From assembly GCA_037178675.1 (NCBI GenBank), contig JAYMGJ010000022.1:1-64000 (forward strand): a DNA stretch of 64,000 nucleotides. The letters run 5' to 3'. Positions 30,116 to 43,900 of the stretch are shown here, one piece after another. The stretch is from Scleroderma bovista (Eukaryota > Basidiomycota > Agaricomycetes > Boletales > Sclerodermataceae). The position numbers and the translations under genes are program-made. A model generated the notes under the pieces. That model made no database searches and was not told where the DNA came from. It was given only the letters and a program-made list of their open reading frames with translations. The number at the start of each line of letters is the position of its first letter. The first letter of the stretch is position 1.

Positions 30116-30430
30116 AGGTATTGGATATTGTACTCTGCTTCATTCAAGTTCCTTCCAGCCTACACATTCGTTTGGGGACGTGGCTTTTGCGTATATTTTG
30201 TTCGATCTTTGCCATCAACCCTCAAATATTTTACTACTACAGATCACTTTGGACTATGGACTACAGTTAAACTGTATAATAGTTTTACATGTATTTTTTG
30301 CAAAAGTAATGCAGCCATGCTTCCCTTCATAAGCCAAAGTTTCTTATTAACACACCACCGTGAACTGTCGGAGGTCCGTCCACTATTGGAGCAGGTAGGA
30401 GTCATTCGAACTGATTCGGTCAACTATTTT

Positions 30431-33049
30431 ATGACTTGGAACGGTACAAACATTGTGACGTCTTTGCTATCCTTCCGCGTTCTCGGCAGGCCTCTGCGTC
30501 TTCAGCTCGATTGTCATCCTCACTGGAGTCCACTGCAGAAATCAGTACATTCTCTGGTTTCCAGACCGCCGCGTATCATGAGTATGGCAGTGGCACCAAA
30601 AAAAGCGAACACTGGCGGGTCTGGGATCATGATTCCGGAGGGGTACACTCTCCACACAGAAAATAGTTCACACATTCTCATATCATCCAAGGATGAAGCA
30701 TTCCTGAATCCCGTGCAAGAATTCAACCGGGATCTTAGTGTCGCGTGCATTCGTGTGTGGAGCGAAGATGTGAACAAGGAGAAGGAGGCGAAATGGAAAC
30801 TAGCGCAGGAGAGACGGGCCAAGAGGGACTCTGTGGCAGGGAAGGAGGCTAAGAAAGTAAAGGGTGAGTGGAAGGGTTGCGCGGTCGTCCGACTCGCTAG
30901 GTTGACGTGCATTCTGTCTGGACTTGGTTTACTAACTACTTTATGTGGGGACTCTTTAGTTGACGATACTGACGGGTCTTCCCAGTTTGCTTCACAGACA
31001 GTGGGTCCCACGTTGCACGCTTCCCAGATACCTGAAGACTCGGACAAGCAAAAAGAGGTACGCATCAGCCCAGGGGTTATGGCCCCATGTACTGAGTCGT
31101 ACGTGTCATCAAAAGTATCGACCGTACAAATTTGTCCTACTGGAAGCCCTTTCAGCAACCGGGCTACGTTCCATCCGGTACGCCAAGGAGGTACCCTCGG
31201 TGAGGTGAGTTACAAGACGAGCACTTCCTCTGGCCACTGCACACTCACGTGACGAAGGTTCGTGATAGCGAACGACCTATCAGAGTCTGCCACAGCCGCA
31301 ATGAGAAGGAACATAGATCTTAATGGCCTTGGACCAAGTCAAGAAGACGACCCTGACTTCCCTGACACGCCTGCCAAAGCTCCATCTCTTGGAAAAGTCA
31401 GAGTGAATGAAGGTGATGCCTGGTAGGTCAATGTGTTATTTCCCCTATCGAGTCGGACAAAGAGTCGCTGAATAGGCAACCAGTGCGCTTATGTATAATC
31501 ACCGCACAGAAAAAACTCGTGTTGATGTCGTGGATCTGGATCCCTATGGTACTGCAGCGCCCTTTATTGATGCAGCTGTCCAAGCCGTAAACGACGGCGG
31601 TGAGTATCATGATGGAGGGCTTAAAATGAACAAGAGAACGTTGATTTCCGATGAATTTTCCATAGGACTTTTATGCGTTACGTGCACGGATTTGGCAGTT
31701 CTTGCTACGACGAACTATTCAGAGAAATGGTAACCATGCCTCAATCGTCTTTGCATTACATTACATCACTGATACATTTAACAGCTTCTCAAACTACGGC
31801 GGCGTTCCTGTCAAGGCCGAATACTGTCATGAAGCGGTGCATATTACTCAATGATTCTTGATGCATTCACGATACTGATCTGTGCGAAGGCACTCCGACT
31901 TGTTCTGAATACCATCACGACGTCTGCGAGCAGATATGGCCGCTACATTGAACCGCTCTTGTCCCTCTCCGTTGACTTCTATGTCCGCCTTTTCGTCCGC
32001 CTTCATTCCGCTCCTATTGAAGTTAAGAAGGCTGCAAGGTAATTACTCACCATTGATTAAGCACTCCTTTCTGGGCTGAAACGGTTGCAGTAAAACATCA
32101 ATGTATTATGTTTGTTCTGGGTGCCAATCATTCTTCGAACAGAGGCTAGGAAAGGCGATCGAGAAGGTTAACGAGAGTACAGGCGCGAAAAACTATCAGT
32201 TCAAAACCCAAGCTGGGCCACCTGTTTCATCAGAATGTTCCAACTGCGGATTCCCCTTGCACGTAAGTGATTCAGTTGAGCTAATTCGGAAGCACGCCCA
32301 CATAGCGCCCACATCTCGTTAGATTTCTGGACCCATGTGGTCTGGTCCCCTTCATAATTCTGAGTTTGTTGGCAGGGTTCTTGAACATGTTGATGGAAAC
32401 CTGGACAAGTATGGAACATCGACCAGAATGAAAGGTATGCTCACTGTTGCAAAGGAGGTGCGTCCGTATTGCGGATTCCTGATGGTTCCGCTGACCAACT
32501 TTTTTTTTTCTTTGTAGGAACTCCAAGCGCCATTTTACTTCACCCCAGCAAAAGTGGCAGGTTCTTTCCACTGCACAACACCATCATTGGAGGACGTCGC
32601 GTGAGTTGAAACTACACAAAGAATAATTAACGTTCTCTAAAACAACTGTAATAGCTCGGCACTCCTAAACGCGGGTCACAGCGTTTCACGATCCCATGCT
32701 TGTCCTGGGTCATTGAAGACGACTGCGTCGCGTGAGGATGTCTATGACGTGTTTAGATGTTGGGTAAGAAAGCACCCAGTCAAGATGGAGAAGGTCTCGG
32801 AAGCGTCCCCTACTGCCCGCCTTCTAGCGAAGGAACCAAGGTAATTTCGTTGCACACGGCAGAAGAATATGGAACTTTAACTTTGTTCTCTACAGATCGG
32901 AAGCGGACTTCAAGAAGCACCCAGGGGCTGTCACACAGTCATCAAAAATCAAATTAGTACGCTACCAACAAAACCCACTGCCCAACTGGGGACCTGGTTC
33001 CAAAGCCTCTGGCACAAAGCGGAAAAGAGACGGGGATAACAATGAGTAG
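30431..33049 (+). CDS. TRM1: tRNA (guanine26-N2)-dimethyltransferase
   Basis: About thirteen exons, all with GT-AG introns of about 50-100 nt; the stop is at 33047-33049. Conserved blocks in order: [31 protein letters not shown] [39 protein letters not shown] (SAM site), [37 protein letters not shown] (catalytic DPYG), [28 protein letters not shown], a zinc-binding set (YYVCSGC and CSNCGFPL) and MWSGPLHN. The C-terminus is basic (KRKRDGD). Trm1 makes m2,2G26 in cytosolic and mitochondrial tRNAs. An internal AUG (30578) starts the conserved protein. The upstream AUG at 30431 adds 49 residues rich in Arg/Leu without acids except one Asp, a likely mitochondrial presequence. Confidence 0.92.
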
Positions 33050-33206
33050 CAATCAGCATACGGTGACTAGTCGTAATCTAAGATTTACGTCGATACAGTA
33101 TACAAAGACCGTTGAGCAAGATACAATTTATGAGTGCCTTTATGCCAATAAATCACGGAGATCTGGTGTGGTTAACAAATGAGACAAGAGGGTATATCAT
33201 ATCGTG

Positions 33207-36200
33207 TTATGCTGAGACCTCGATGACTGGAACATTCTTGGAAGCGCTCTTGTTAGAGAGACTTGCAGGCTTTTTAATAGCGTGCCAGGAGTGTTGAAGC
33301 AGCTCTCCGGCGCTTGGACGAGCCGTGTGGTTGATATCAAAAGTTTTCTTTAAAAACTCTTGCGCTTCTGGGGATATATCTGACGGAATTTCAGGCTTTG
33401 CCGACTGACCGATCTGTAACGATAGGTGAGCAGGTGTGGGATTGGCGAAAGCTGGCCATTGCGCACCTTGAAAATAGCTTGTGTCTGGGTAAGTTGTGCC
33501 CATGGATGCTCGCCAGTGAGCATCTCCACTACTAGACAGCCTACACTCCAGATGTCGGCTGCGGTCGTGTGCACTTTCTGCTGTACTACTTCCGGTGCCA
33601 TCCAGAACACGGAACCTTGGAAGGAAGGTCGATACATGCGTTTTCCAGTTAGGAGATCTACGTGGAGTGAGCAACATGAACGATGGACCATGAAATGAAA
33701 GGGGAACTTACTGCCATTAACCTTCTTAGAAATACCAAAGTCTGATATTTTGATCCCACCCTTGTTGTCAACGAGGATGTTTGCGCCTTTGATGTCACGG
33801 TGAATAATATCCCTTTCGTGCAGATAGTTAAGACCTTGGAGAATTTGTCGCACAAAGTTCTTGACCAGTGGTTCCTCGAAGGCACCATAGCTACGCAACA
33901 AGGCAGTCACGGAGCCACCTGGCACATACTCCAAGAAGATATTAAGGAAATCGTCATCGACGGAGGAATCTGGGCAATGGGTCATAAGACAACCAAGTAT
34001 ATATGTCTGAAAAAGGGACGTACAGAGGTACTGAACGATATTTGGATGTTGGAGATCCTTAAGCAGGTCTATCTCGCATTCCAACGCGTTAAGCATGCTT
34101 TTCTTGCGCTCTTCATTAGGTGCTGAGCCTGTCGGAAGTTCAACCTGCTTTACAGCCATCAACAGCCCGTTCGTGGCATCCATCCCAAGATAGACTTTGC
34201 CGAATGATCCGGCCCCAATGAGTGCACCCTTGATCCATTTCGTTCCTGCACGATTTCGGGCAATGAGGACCGGGGCCAGCGTAAGAATGGGTACGGTACG
34301 TACCACTACTGCAGGTCATAGTCTTTCCGGTTTCCTCTTCACTTTCGTCATGCTCTTCGTCCTCTTCGTCCTCATCAAAGGCATCTTCCAATAGGTCGCT
34401 CACGTCATCGATGTCCCGCTCGATCTTGGTCCAGTCTTCTGCACCCTCGACGCCCATGTCGACAGCCATGCTCTGACGGCGGTTTTCGACTTCTGCTGTA
34501 ATTTCATCAACGGTCAACAGACTTGCTGTATCCGACCGATCGCGTTTGCTCCTCAATTCGGTCATGAAACTCATCCGATTCGAATTGCTCGAGCTCGCTC
34601 TCGAGAGGCGCTTGCTGCCAGTCAGACTCTCCATCGATTCAGACAGCGACTCCGTCGGGAAGTTGACAGGAGGCAACAAATGGGGCCTTGAGTCGCTCGC
34701 AGAGAGCTTCTCGACATCATCGCCCGTCAGGATAACAGACCGGCCATCCTCTGCCGACACCGACACGCGAGGCGGTTCCTCGGCCGCAGCAAGGGCATCG
34801 TTGGAACGATTCACGCCGCGGTCGGGGGGTCCAGATGCCATCGAAATCGCCGATGCCCTCTTGGACGAAGTCGAGCGCGTGGGCGATGTAGAGCGGTGGC
34901 CCGATCCGGACCCCTGTGTGCTGATACTGAAGCGAGACGGCAGCGGAGGAATCGGAGGGATGAGTGACATGACGCTGTCCCTCTTGCTTCCCACAACCGA
35001 TGCGCGAAGCATCATACTGTGCCGCGCCGAGCGAAGGGCCTTCTTCTCCGCGCACGGGAAGTACTCCGTAAGGTGCGTCGTGATGAGCTCGCTGGGGGGT
35101 CGTTGGCCGAAAAAGTTGAGGAGCTTGTTAGGCCGCTTGGACGATACGGGCGTCTTGGCCGTTGGTGTGCTCTGTGTCGGTGAGGTGGGGGATTCAAGTG
35201 CTCTTTCGGGGTTGCGTACACCTAGGCCGCTGAGGACGCTGGCGGTACTTGCACGTTTGATAGCTTTGGACCGTTGGGATGTTTGCGGGGCACCTGCTGA
35301 CGGATAGGCGACATCTGTATCGTGCTCGTCGCTTGATGTAGACGGTCGGGACAGAGGAATGGGCGAGGTAGGGCTGATATTGGAAGATTCGCCAAATGAG
35401 CGTGCGCCATTTTTGGAGCGCTTCGCTTTAGCGATTTTGCGCAGCGAGAGGCCGGAATCTTTGAGCGAGTCGGCAGGACCAGTATGGCATACAGTCAGTA
35501 GATCTGCCTCTGACAAGGGCTTATCTGGAACACTGTGAACAATAGATTATGACAAAGGCTGATACTTACTTGAATCCCGTTGGTCGTCCCACTCGATGTA
35601 TACACACCACCCGTCAATGCAGAGCCCACCATCCTCCGTTTCGACGCGGTTGGTGAGACTGATGGAGTCATTCTTGCGCGCGGAGACATTTGGCTTTCTC
35701 AGAACCTTTTCCATGACCTCTATGCCACCTGTACAATCCGCGACGTCGATGACGTACGAACGACCCTCTTCGGGCAAAATAAACTTGACGAGCCTGTGAC
35801 GTTCATCCGACGAGGACGTATGCGAATGGGATGGATGACCGAGAGGACTCCTGCCCACTGTAAAGCCTGCTGCGGGGGGTGAGGCCGAACCTGGGGAGGA
35901 TCCGCTCAGATGCGACTCTGCAATAGGTGATAGCGCCGCCCCACCATGGGGCGATTGCACTGTTGGGGGCTGTGCTGAAGCATAAGGGTGTGTTGCGGCG
36001 TTGGTCGTCCCGGACGTCGAGGGTCTCTGTTTGGATGGCAGGGGGACAAAGCCCATTGGAGAACTGACACCTCCGAACGAGGTATTACGGCCGTGTGTTG
36101 GGTTATTTGCACTGCGAGGCGATGCGAGAAGTGAAGCCATGGGTGGTTTGAGGGTATTGGGTCGAGGATCAGATGGTAGACCATACGATGACCATGAGCT

Positions 36201-37244
36201 GGTTCCGGATATGGGAGTGAGGGCGCCTTGGTTGCCCGGAGCGGGTGGCAGGGGTGAGTTTGCGTAGGGGGATGGATCTTGGTTAGGGGTGCGTGAGCGT
36301 GCAGCCGAGAGTGGGTGCAAGGTGCGTGTGGTAGGACTGAGGCGGGAACCGGTTGATTGGTTTGTTGGGGGCTGGGGCGGCTGGCCTCGAGGGGCGGGCG
36401 GCAAAGGTGGCAAGGAGGGTCTTGTGGACGTGAACGTGCCATTAGGCGTGGTTGACATGGTGGTCGAACCAGTTTGTACGGGCTGAGGAAGGGGACGGAT
36501 GGTAGGAATGCTTCGAGCCGAGTCGCCGGAGAGGGGTTCTCGCATGACGCGTGGAAGGTCGCCTCTACCTTGGTTTGATAGCACGAGGGGTGCGGGTTTG
36601 TTTTCCAAGCGTTTGGGAGCTCTGGAGATGGAGTTGTCTCGATGTACGCCGTCGCGTGAATTTTCGCGGGAATGGGAGGTATAGGATGTGTTTATTCTAG
36701 GGGAGTCCCTCGGAGACTCGAGGATGCGCGTTTCGCCGTATGCACTGAGATACGTCCGTACTGGACCCAGCGAGGGAACGGGGGGGCTGGAAGTCCGCGA
36801 CTGACATCTCTGACGAAGACCTTTTACACCGTTGAGAATCCTGAGCTTATCTCCGACGCTCAGGATCTTCATTTCCTTGAGGGTGTCCTGATCGAGTTCC
36901 AACAGTACATCACCTCTGATATCATGTTCCTTGAAGGTATCGATATGGGCGGGACACTTTATTTCAGTGAGCCACTTGGCCACATGGGCGTCTGACCAAG
37001 TGCGAAGGTATTCTGCGAAGGAGGAGCCAGCTGGTGAATCCAAGATGGTTGTGGTGATAGCACTCATAGGGGTAACTGGGAAAGAAGTGTTCTGCGCACG
37101 AGGTGAGCCCAAGTGTATGAACGAGCGCGAGGACGTGGAAGGCTGTTCAGTGGCATTGGCAATGGGGGGAGACGGCGACGGCGAACTGATCGTGGCTTGT
37201 TCAGCATTTTGAGAGCTGGAGATGGTAGATGCCACAGCTGCCAT
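33207..37244 (-). CDS. STE11: MAPKKK of the Ste11/Byr2 type
   Basis: Six exons on the minus strand: 37244-35570, 35524-34304, 34245-34024, 33969-33712, 33657-33467, 33413-33207; total 3,774 nt, 1,257 aa. An N-terminal SAM domain lies near residues 80-150 (WSDAHVAKWLTEIKC, LLELDQDTLKEMKI, GDKLRILNGVK), then a long Pro/Ser/Thr-rich linker and an RA/ubiquitin-like domain near 480-560 (RLVKFILPEEGRSYVIDV). A second low-complexity acidic linker leads to a C-terminal kinase with GAGSFGKV, MAVKQVEL (Lys), IIHRDIKGANIL, KISDFGIS and FWMAPEVV. Ste11-like kinases relay pheromone, filamentation and osmotic signals to MAPK cascades. It is divergent from the glucan synthase, sharing about 690 bp of promoter DNA. 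Confidence 0.93.
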
Positions 37245-37936
37245 TGATGATATGTAGTCTGGCGAGACGGTTGAATGGATGATAGGTGATCAGAGACGAG
37301 GCAGGTCAAGGTGCAGAGTGTCCCGTCGGGGTAGAGTCGGTCACCAAGGCGAGCAAGGTGTGTGGCACGGGGCTGCAGGGGTCGACACAGATCGTGACGA
37401 GCGGTGGACACAGCAGCGAACGGGAGAGAGAATGAGTGGGTGTGGCTGTGCATGTCTCATCCCAATCAGGAAGGTGCTCACGATCACTGTTGCTTAGTCA
37501 TACCATACTGCAGTGCCTAATCCGAGTCTATGTCAGAGAAATGTCAGTGGCTGCAATGCCGACGGTGCAAGGATCCGCGAAGGTTGCACCAGCGTTTCTG
37601 ACAAGCCATGTCGTGTGAGAGTGGGTGTTGTGCAGGGCTGCATGCATGCGCAACGACCACACCGACGTCGACCCGCGATTCTTGTGCAAGTGCACCCGTT
37701 GACTGAGGCTGTGTGTTGACATGAATTCACACGAAGCACCATGCCCGAGACCATTTTTATTTGCCACTGGCCCCTCCTAGAGTTCTTTTTTTTCGTCTGC
37801 TCGCTCTTTCGCCTTCACTCCTCATTCTACTCCCGCTCCCTTGCGGTTTTGTCCGCCCTTCGTTTACGGACATCCTACGGCGTTGGCTACTACTAGTCCA
37901 TCTTCACAGTGACCCCACTGACCCTACGATCTGTTC
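37245..37936. promoter_or_regulatory. Shared promoter region between STE11 and AGS
   Basis: The two start codons face away from each other across 692 bp. A pyrimidine-rich tract at 37775-37860 (TTCTTTTTTTTCGTCTGC and CTTTCGCCTTCACTCCTC) sits about 80-160 bp before the glucan synthase AUG, as is common for strong fungal core promoters. No clear TATA box is seen on the AGS side. Confidence 0.4.
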
Positions 37937-40900
37937 ATGATAATGCGGTTTTGGACCGCCCTCACAGCAATATGTCTCGCAACCTCGGTCCTTTCTTCGC
38001 CCTACCGCCCCGACCTCGTCCAGTACAACTTCAATGTCAACCAGGATGCATCGGACCCAACCCAGTACCACTCCTCGCGTACAAACACAACCTACACGCC
38101 GTCCCCTCAAAACTGGCGCGCTGTCCCGATCTACACCGTCCTCATGGACAAGTTCGCTGATGGCGATCCATCTAATAACGACTACTTCGGCACCATGTAC
38201 GAGTGGGACTGGCGAGAAACACAACTTCGCTTCGGCGGTGATATCAAGGGTCTCGCCTCAAAGCTTGACTACATCCAGGGAATGGGAATGCAGGCCATCT
38301 ATCTTTCTGGCACAATCTTCTTGAACATGATATGGCAGGCCGACAGTCCGTAGCTCTTTTTTTTTCTTCTCTTTCTCTTACTCGCAGCGTGTTTTTTGAC
38401 GCCCGACTGACAGGCTACTCTCCCCTGGATTTCACCGTCGCTGATCCCCATTGGGGCACAATCGACGAATGGGTGCAATTCATCGACACCCTCCATGCCC
38501 GAGGAATGTACCTTATCCTTGACTTCACGGTCGGCACCATGTCCGACCTTATTGGTTTCAAGGGGTAAGCAAGCCACCAACGCTTGGTACCTCATTCGCT
38601 CATTCTTTTCAGGTACCTGAATACATCCGCTCCTTTCACCCTCGATGAGTACAACGTCCAGTGGAAAAACCCAAACTACATGCCCTGGAATTTTACCGAA
38701 TACGTCGATTTCGCTGTCCGTTTCCTTTCTCATCCATCCGTCTGATCCTTGCAACTGATCCGTCCCTTGCCACCATCTATAGTTCAATAACTCCCGCAAT
38801 GATTCTTGCCAGCTCCCCGTATTTTGGGATGACTCTGGTTCTATCGCCTCGGTCCAATCCAATGGTTGTATGGACTCGGATTTTGACCAGTACGGTGACA
38901 TGGAAGCTTTCGGTGTCCACCCCGATTGGCAACGTCAACTTTCCAAGTTCGCGTCCGTGCAGGACCGTCTCCGTGAGTGGAAGCCTTCCGTCATGGCCAA
39001 ATTACCCGTTTTCTCGTGCATGGTCATCAACGCCCTCGATATCGACGGCATCCGTGTCGACAAGTCAACTCAAGTAACAGTCGACGGTATGGCCGCGTGG
39101 GCAACCGCAACGCGTCAATGTGCAACCAAGTTAGGCAAGACAAACTTTCTCATCGCTGGAGAAGTCACCGGTGGTGACACATTTGGTGCCTTATACCTGT
39201 GAGATCCTGCTTGCACCTCCATTCGCACGTGACTCACACCGCCAACAGAGGCCGTGGCCGTACGCCGACGCAACTTCCCCCGGGTTTCCTGCAGGCAGCG
39301 AACCTCACAGAATCGGATAATCAGTACTTTTTGCGTTCCCACAACAACAACGGCCTTGACGGTTATGCGTTTCACTATTCGATATACCGGTCCCTCACTC
39401 GCTTCCTCGGAATGGATGGTAACCTGCAAGTCGCATACGATATCGATACCAACTTCGTCACCGCATGGAATCAAATGTTCGTCAACGATGACTTCCTAAA
39501 CGCAAACAATGGTGTCATGGATCCACGGCACTGGTATGGAACGAGCAACTTCGACGTGTTTAGATGGCCCAGCTTGGAGAATGGAACTCTTAGGAGCGCT
39601 CTGGGAAGCTTTATTACTAATCTAGTCATGCCAGGGATACCTCTGGTAGGCATTCCATTTTGTTTCCACAATTTTAGCGCGGATCACTTACCCGGACCCA
39701 GTGGTACTATGGGGAGGAGCAGAACTTTTACCTTTTTGATTCCACCGCCTCCAACTATCTCTATGGGTAAGCATTTCCCTTCTGTCCCTTTGGACACCAC
39801 CAACGCGTCATTTAGGCGTCAGGCCATGGTCAGCAACAAGGCTTGGCAACGTCACGGCTGCTACAAGGTGGGATCAGATCAATACTTCAACATACCTGTG
39901 GAGTCCGCTATCGTAGGATGTATGGACGACTGGAACTCTCTGGACCATTTCGACCCCACCACGGACATGCGCCGCCTGACTAAACAGTTCATGTATCTCC
40001 GCTCCATCTATAACGCCCTGCAGGATGGCTTCAACCTTGTACAACGTGGTAATTGGACTTACCAAATTCAACGGCCCGGTTCCAATGGCACTGCAACCGA
40101 AATGGGTCTCTGGTCCGTCTCCCGTGCAGGCATCCCAGGCGTCCAGACCCTGGCAGGGAACCATACTGACCAAGTTTGGCTCTTGTACTCCAACCTGAAC
40201 ACGTCGTATACTTGGTCGTATGACTGCAAGAGCTCCCTCTGGATCTCCTCACCCTATCAGTCGGGCACCACAGTCCGGAATCTTCTCGCTCCATACGAGA
40301 ACTACACGCTTGCCGATTCCGGGTCGTCGTACTACGCTAACGGGACAGCACCATACTATGGGTGTATGAACAGCATCACGCTCGATCCATATGGCATGAA
40401 AATACTCGTACCCGACAATGAATGGGTAGCCCCCCCGCCCACCCTGACGGGTTTTTTGCCTGGACACGACGCACGGATCCAGACGATCCCTGGCAGCGCC
40501 AATGCAACAACGCTCGACCTCCTGTTGGAATTCAACCTGCCAATGTCATGCGACAGCGTCACCAACTCGCTTACATTTAATATGTCATCTTCTGGCATCG
40601 GAGGACAGCCCACGCTTGACCTGAGTTCGGTAAAGTGTAATGCGGTAACAAATCCAGTCACATCAACCCTGGCAGTTGCGCCACCTTCAACGTGGTCATG
40701 GTCTGCGACACTGACGAATGTGCCGGATGGCGTTTTGGAGATCATCGTAAACAGACCTACTACGGCGGACGGAACAGCCAACACCGGAGTAAGCCTCGTT
40801 TGTTTTTCAGGATACGACGGTATTCTCATGTTATTGATCATCTGCAGTCTGTCGACCATCTCCTTGTGCGCAAGGGCACGGCAGATAATGTTATGGTCTT

Positions 40901-43900
40901 CCCAATGTCTGATTACGACAATTCAGCCTTTGCATATACTGATGGACAGTATCAGTTTACGCACAAGGCATATGGTGCGGATATGTTGAGGTATTCTGGT
41001 ACTTTCGGCAGGTCATGGTCAAACTGGACCAACTGGGAGAACGTCACCGTTATTCCGTCAAGCGTCTTCAGTAACATCTCCAACTTCTGGGTAGGACAGC
41101 ATGTCATGTTCCAATGTACGTCAGCCTTTGCTTTAGCTTACCTCTTGATGCTAACCTCTGCGTGTGGTAGACTGGAGCCAAGCCACTGCGAGTGCAAGCA
41201 TTGTCGTCCACGCCGATCTCAATTTCGACACACAGCGGCGTGTGCCGCAATTCCTTGCCCGTGGTCCTTACAATAGCTGGGGCTACGACCAGGGTCTCCC
41301 TTCGCTCATGAACCACGTCGGTAACGGCCAATGGGAGCTCGAGATTATGGCTCAATGGCCAACATATCTGCAGCTCAACGTGTTTGGTTATGACGACTAC
41401 TACTATGGTGACGTGGACGGCGATGGTGTCTTGGATCGTCTGCCTCCGAACTCCGTCGCAGCCAACTACCTGAACATGTCTGCGCCTCCGTGGCCAGCAC
41501 TGTCGTGGCAACTAACCGTCGATGACCAGACACTAGAGTGGTCTTTGGAGCCCCGTGGTCAGGCGTTCCTTGGTGCAATCATGTTCGCTCTGCTTTCGTC
41601 GATTCCGCTGATCACGGGTGTGGTTGCGGCGGCCATCTTCATGTGGTCCTTCTACGGCATCCGTCACAACCGTTACGGTGCCAAGTCCAAGGGCGGTGCC
41701 AGCAAGTACCTCCCTATCCTCGGTAGCCTAGGCAACAGATCAGCGGCTGACTTCAGGGATGGCGGCCATACACCAATTGGAGAGAAACTCTTCGGGAGGC
41801 ATGCGTCAGGCGAGATCATCGGCTGGCCTGAACACAAGGAAAAGCGCCGGAAAGTGCTGATCTCGACCCTCGAGTACGAGATCTTTGACTGGAAAACGAA
41901 GGTTAAGATTGGTGGTCTCGGTGTCATGTCGTCACTGATGGGCAAGGCAATGTCGGACGTGGACCTCATCTGGATCGTTCCCAAGGTCAAGGATATAGAG
42001 TACCCCCCTGGCGACCCCGCCGAACCCATCGAAGTCATAATATTCGGCGAGCCGTACCTGATCGAGGTCGAGACGCATGTGTTGGACAACATTACTTGGG
42101 TCATCTTGGACAGCCCGGTGTTCAGGGCACAAACCAAGTCTGATCCCTACCCACCCCGTATGGACGACCTCAGCTCGGCAATCTTCTACTCGACATGGAA
42201 CCAGGCCATCGCTGCCACCATACGCAGATTCCCTGGCATTGACATCTACCACGTCAATGACTACCACGGTGCGCTGGCGCCCATATATCTGCTCCCCAAG
42301 GTCATCCCTGTCTGTCTGTCCCTTCATAACGCCGAGTTCCAGGGTCTGTGGCCGCTTCGCACAAAGGAAGAGATGAAGGAGGTCTGTTCGGCATTCAATA
42401 TCAGCAAGGAGCATTGCACCAAATATGTCCAGTTTGGAAACACGTTCAACCTGTTGCACGCCGCGGCTTCGTTCATCAGTGTGCACCAGAAGAGTATAGG
42501 TGTTGCAGGCGTGTCAGACAAGTACGGAAAGCGCAGTTGGGCACGGTACCCTGCGCTGTGGACGCTCAAGCATGTCGACTCGCTGCCTAACCCGGATCCT
42601 ACCGACATTGCTGCTCTAGATGAGAATCCGGTCGCTGTTCGAGAAATTCAGGTTGATCAGGAGGCAGAGGCAAAGCGGCCCGAGTTGAAGCGACAGGCAC
42701 AGGAATGGGCAGGTATCAGGCAGGATCCAAATGCTGACTTGTTTGTGTTCGTCGGTCGATGGTCCAAGCAGAAGGGTGTCGATCTCATCGCCGATGTTAT
42801 GCCGTCACTGTACGTGTTCCCTGTAGGTATGTCTCATGCAGGTTACTGACGAGTTGCTAGGCTCGAGAAACGGCCCTCCATTCAGATCATCTGTGTCGGC
42901 CCTGTTATTGATTTGTTCGGTCGTTTCGCGGCGGAGAAGCTTGCGCGTCTGATGGAGATGTATCCTGATCGCGTTTTCTCCAAGCCGGAGTTCACTGCCT
43001 TGCCGCCATTCATCTTCAGTGGTGCTGATTTCGCACTGATCCCGTCTCGTGATGAACCGTTCGGCCTGGTCGCAGTAGAGTTTGGTAGGAAGGGAGCCCT
43101 TGGTGTCGGTAGTCGACTTGGAGGTCTTGGTTTGATGCCTGGATGGGTAAGCGTATCGCAGGGTTAACCGTTCAGTGGACTTATCATATTTGCAGTGGTT
43201 CCCAGTGGAATCAACATCAACGGCGCACATGTTGTCTCAGCTGTCGAAGACTATCAAGCTGGCGCTCAAGTCAACAGAGTCTGAACGGGCTATCCTTCGT
43301 GCGCGTTCTGCTGTCCAGCGTTTCCCAGTTATCGAATGGAGACAAAAGATGGAGGACTTCCACAGGCGGAGTATCCAGGCCAGCCGTCGCATAGCGGCAT
43401 CCAATGCCTGGCGCGAGACAGATTGTGGCAACATCGCCTCTCGACCTCTCGAAGACACAGACGACTGGAATCCTGTTCAGCAAAGTATGCCCACCCAGCC
43501 TGACTGGGACGCACAGAGTGTTGCCTCGGCTTCGCCGAGGTTCCCAGCGTCGCCACTTTCGCACGCTTCAAATACTCCCCGGGACGAGCAATACCTTGCT
43601 GCCCCTCCAAGGTTCAACCTTGACCCCGGCTCTTCTCATTCTGATCATTCTGATGAAGAGTCCCTCACACGGCATAGCATGGCAACTAGCGCACAACCGT
43701 ATGATGATTTCTTAGAGAGAGCAAACCGCACCATTGCCAAGAAGCAGAAACACGCGCCTGATCCCTTCTTGGATGCGCCCCAGAAGCCATTTGGTTCCCA
43801 TTCACGCAGGGCGTCGATGGAATCCATCAGTACTATTGTCGAGGAGAAAACGAATTCACCGTTGAACAAGGCCATTGCATCGGTACGTGACTGACATATA

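Noticed and set aside
21339..33049. A secondary-metabolite or transport gene cluster
   Set aside because: COA1, permease, ATX1, reductase and TRM1 are unrelated housekeeping or uptake genes, and no backbone synthase is present.
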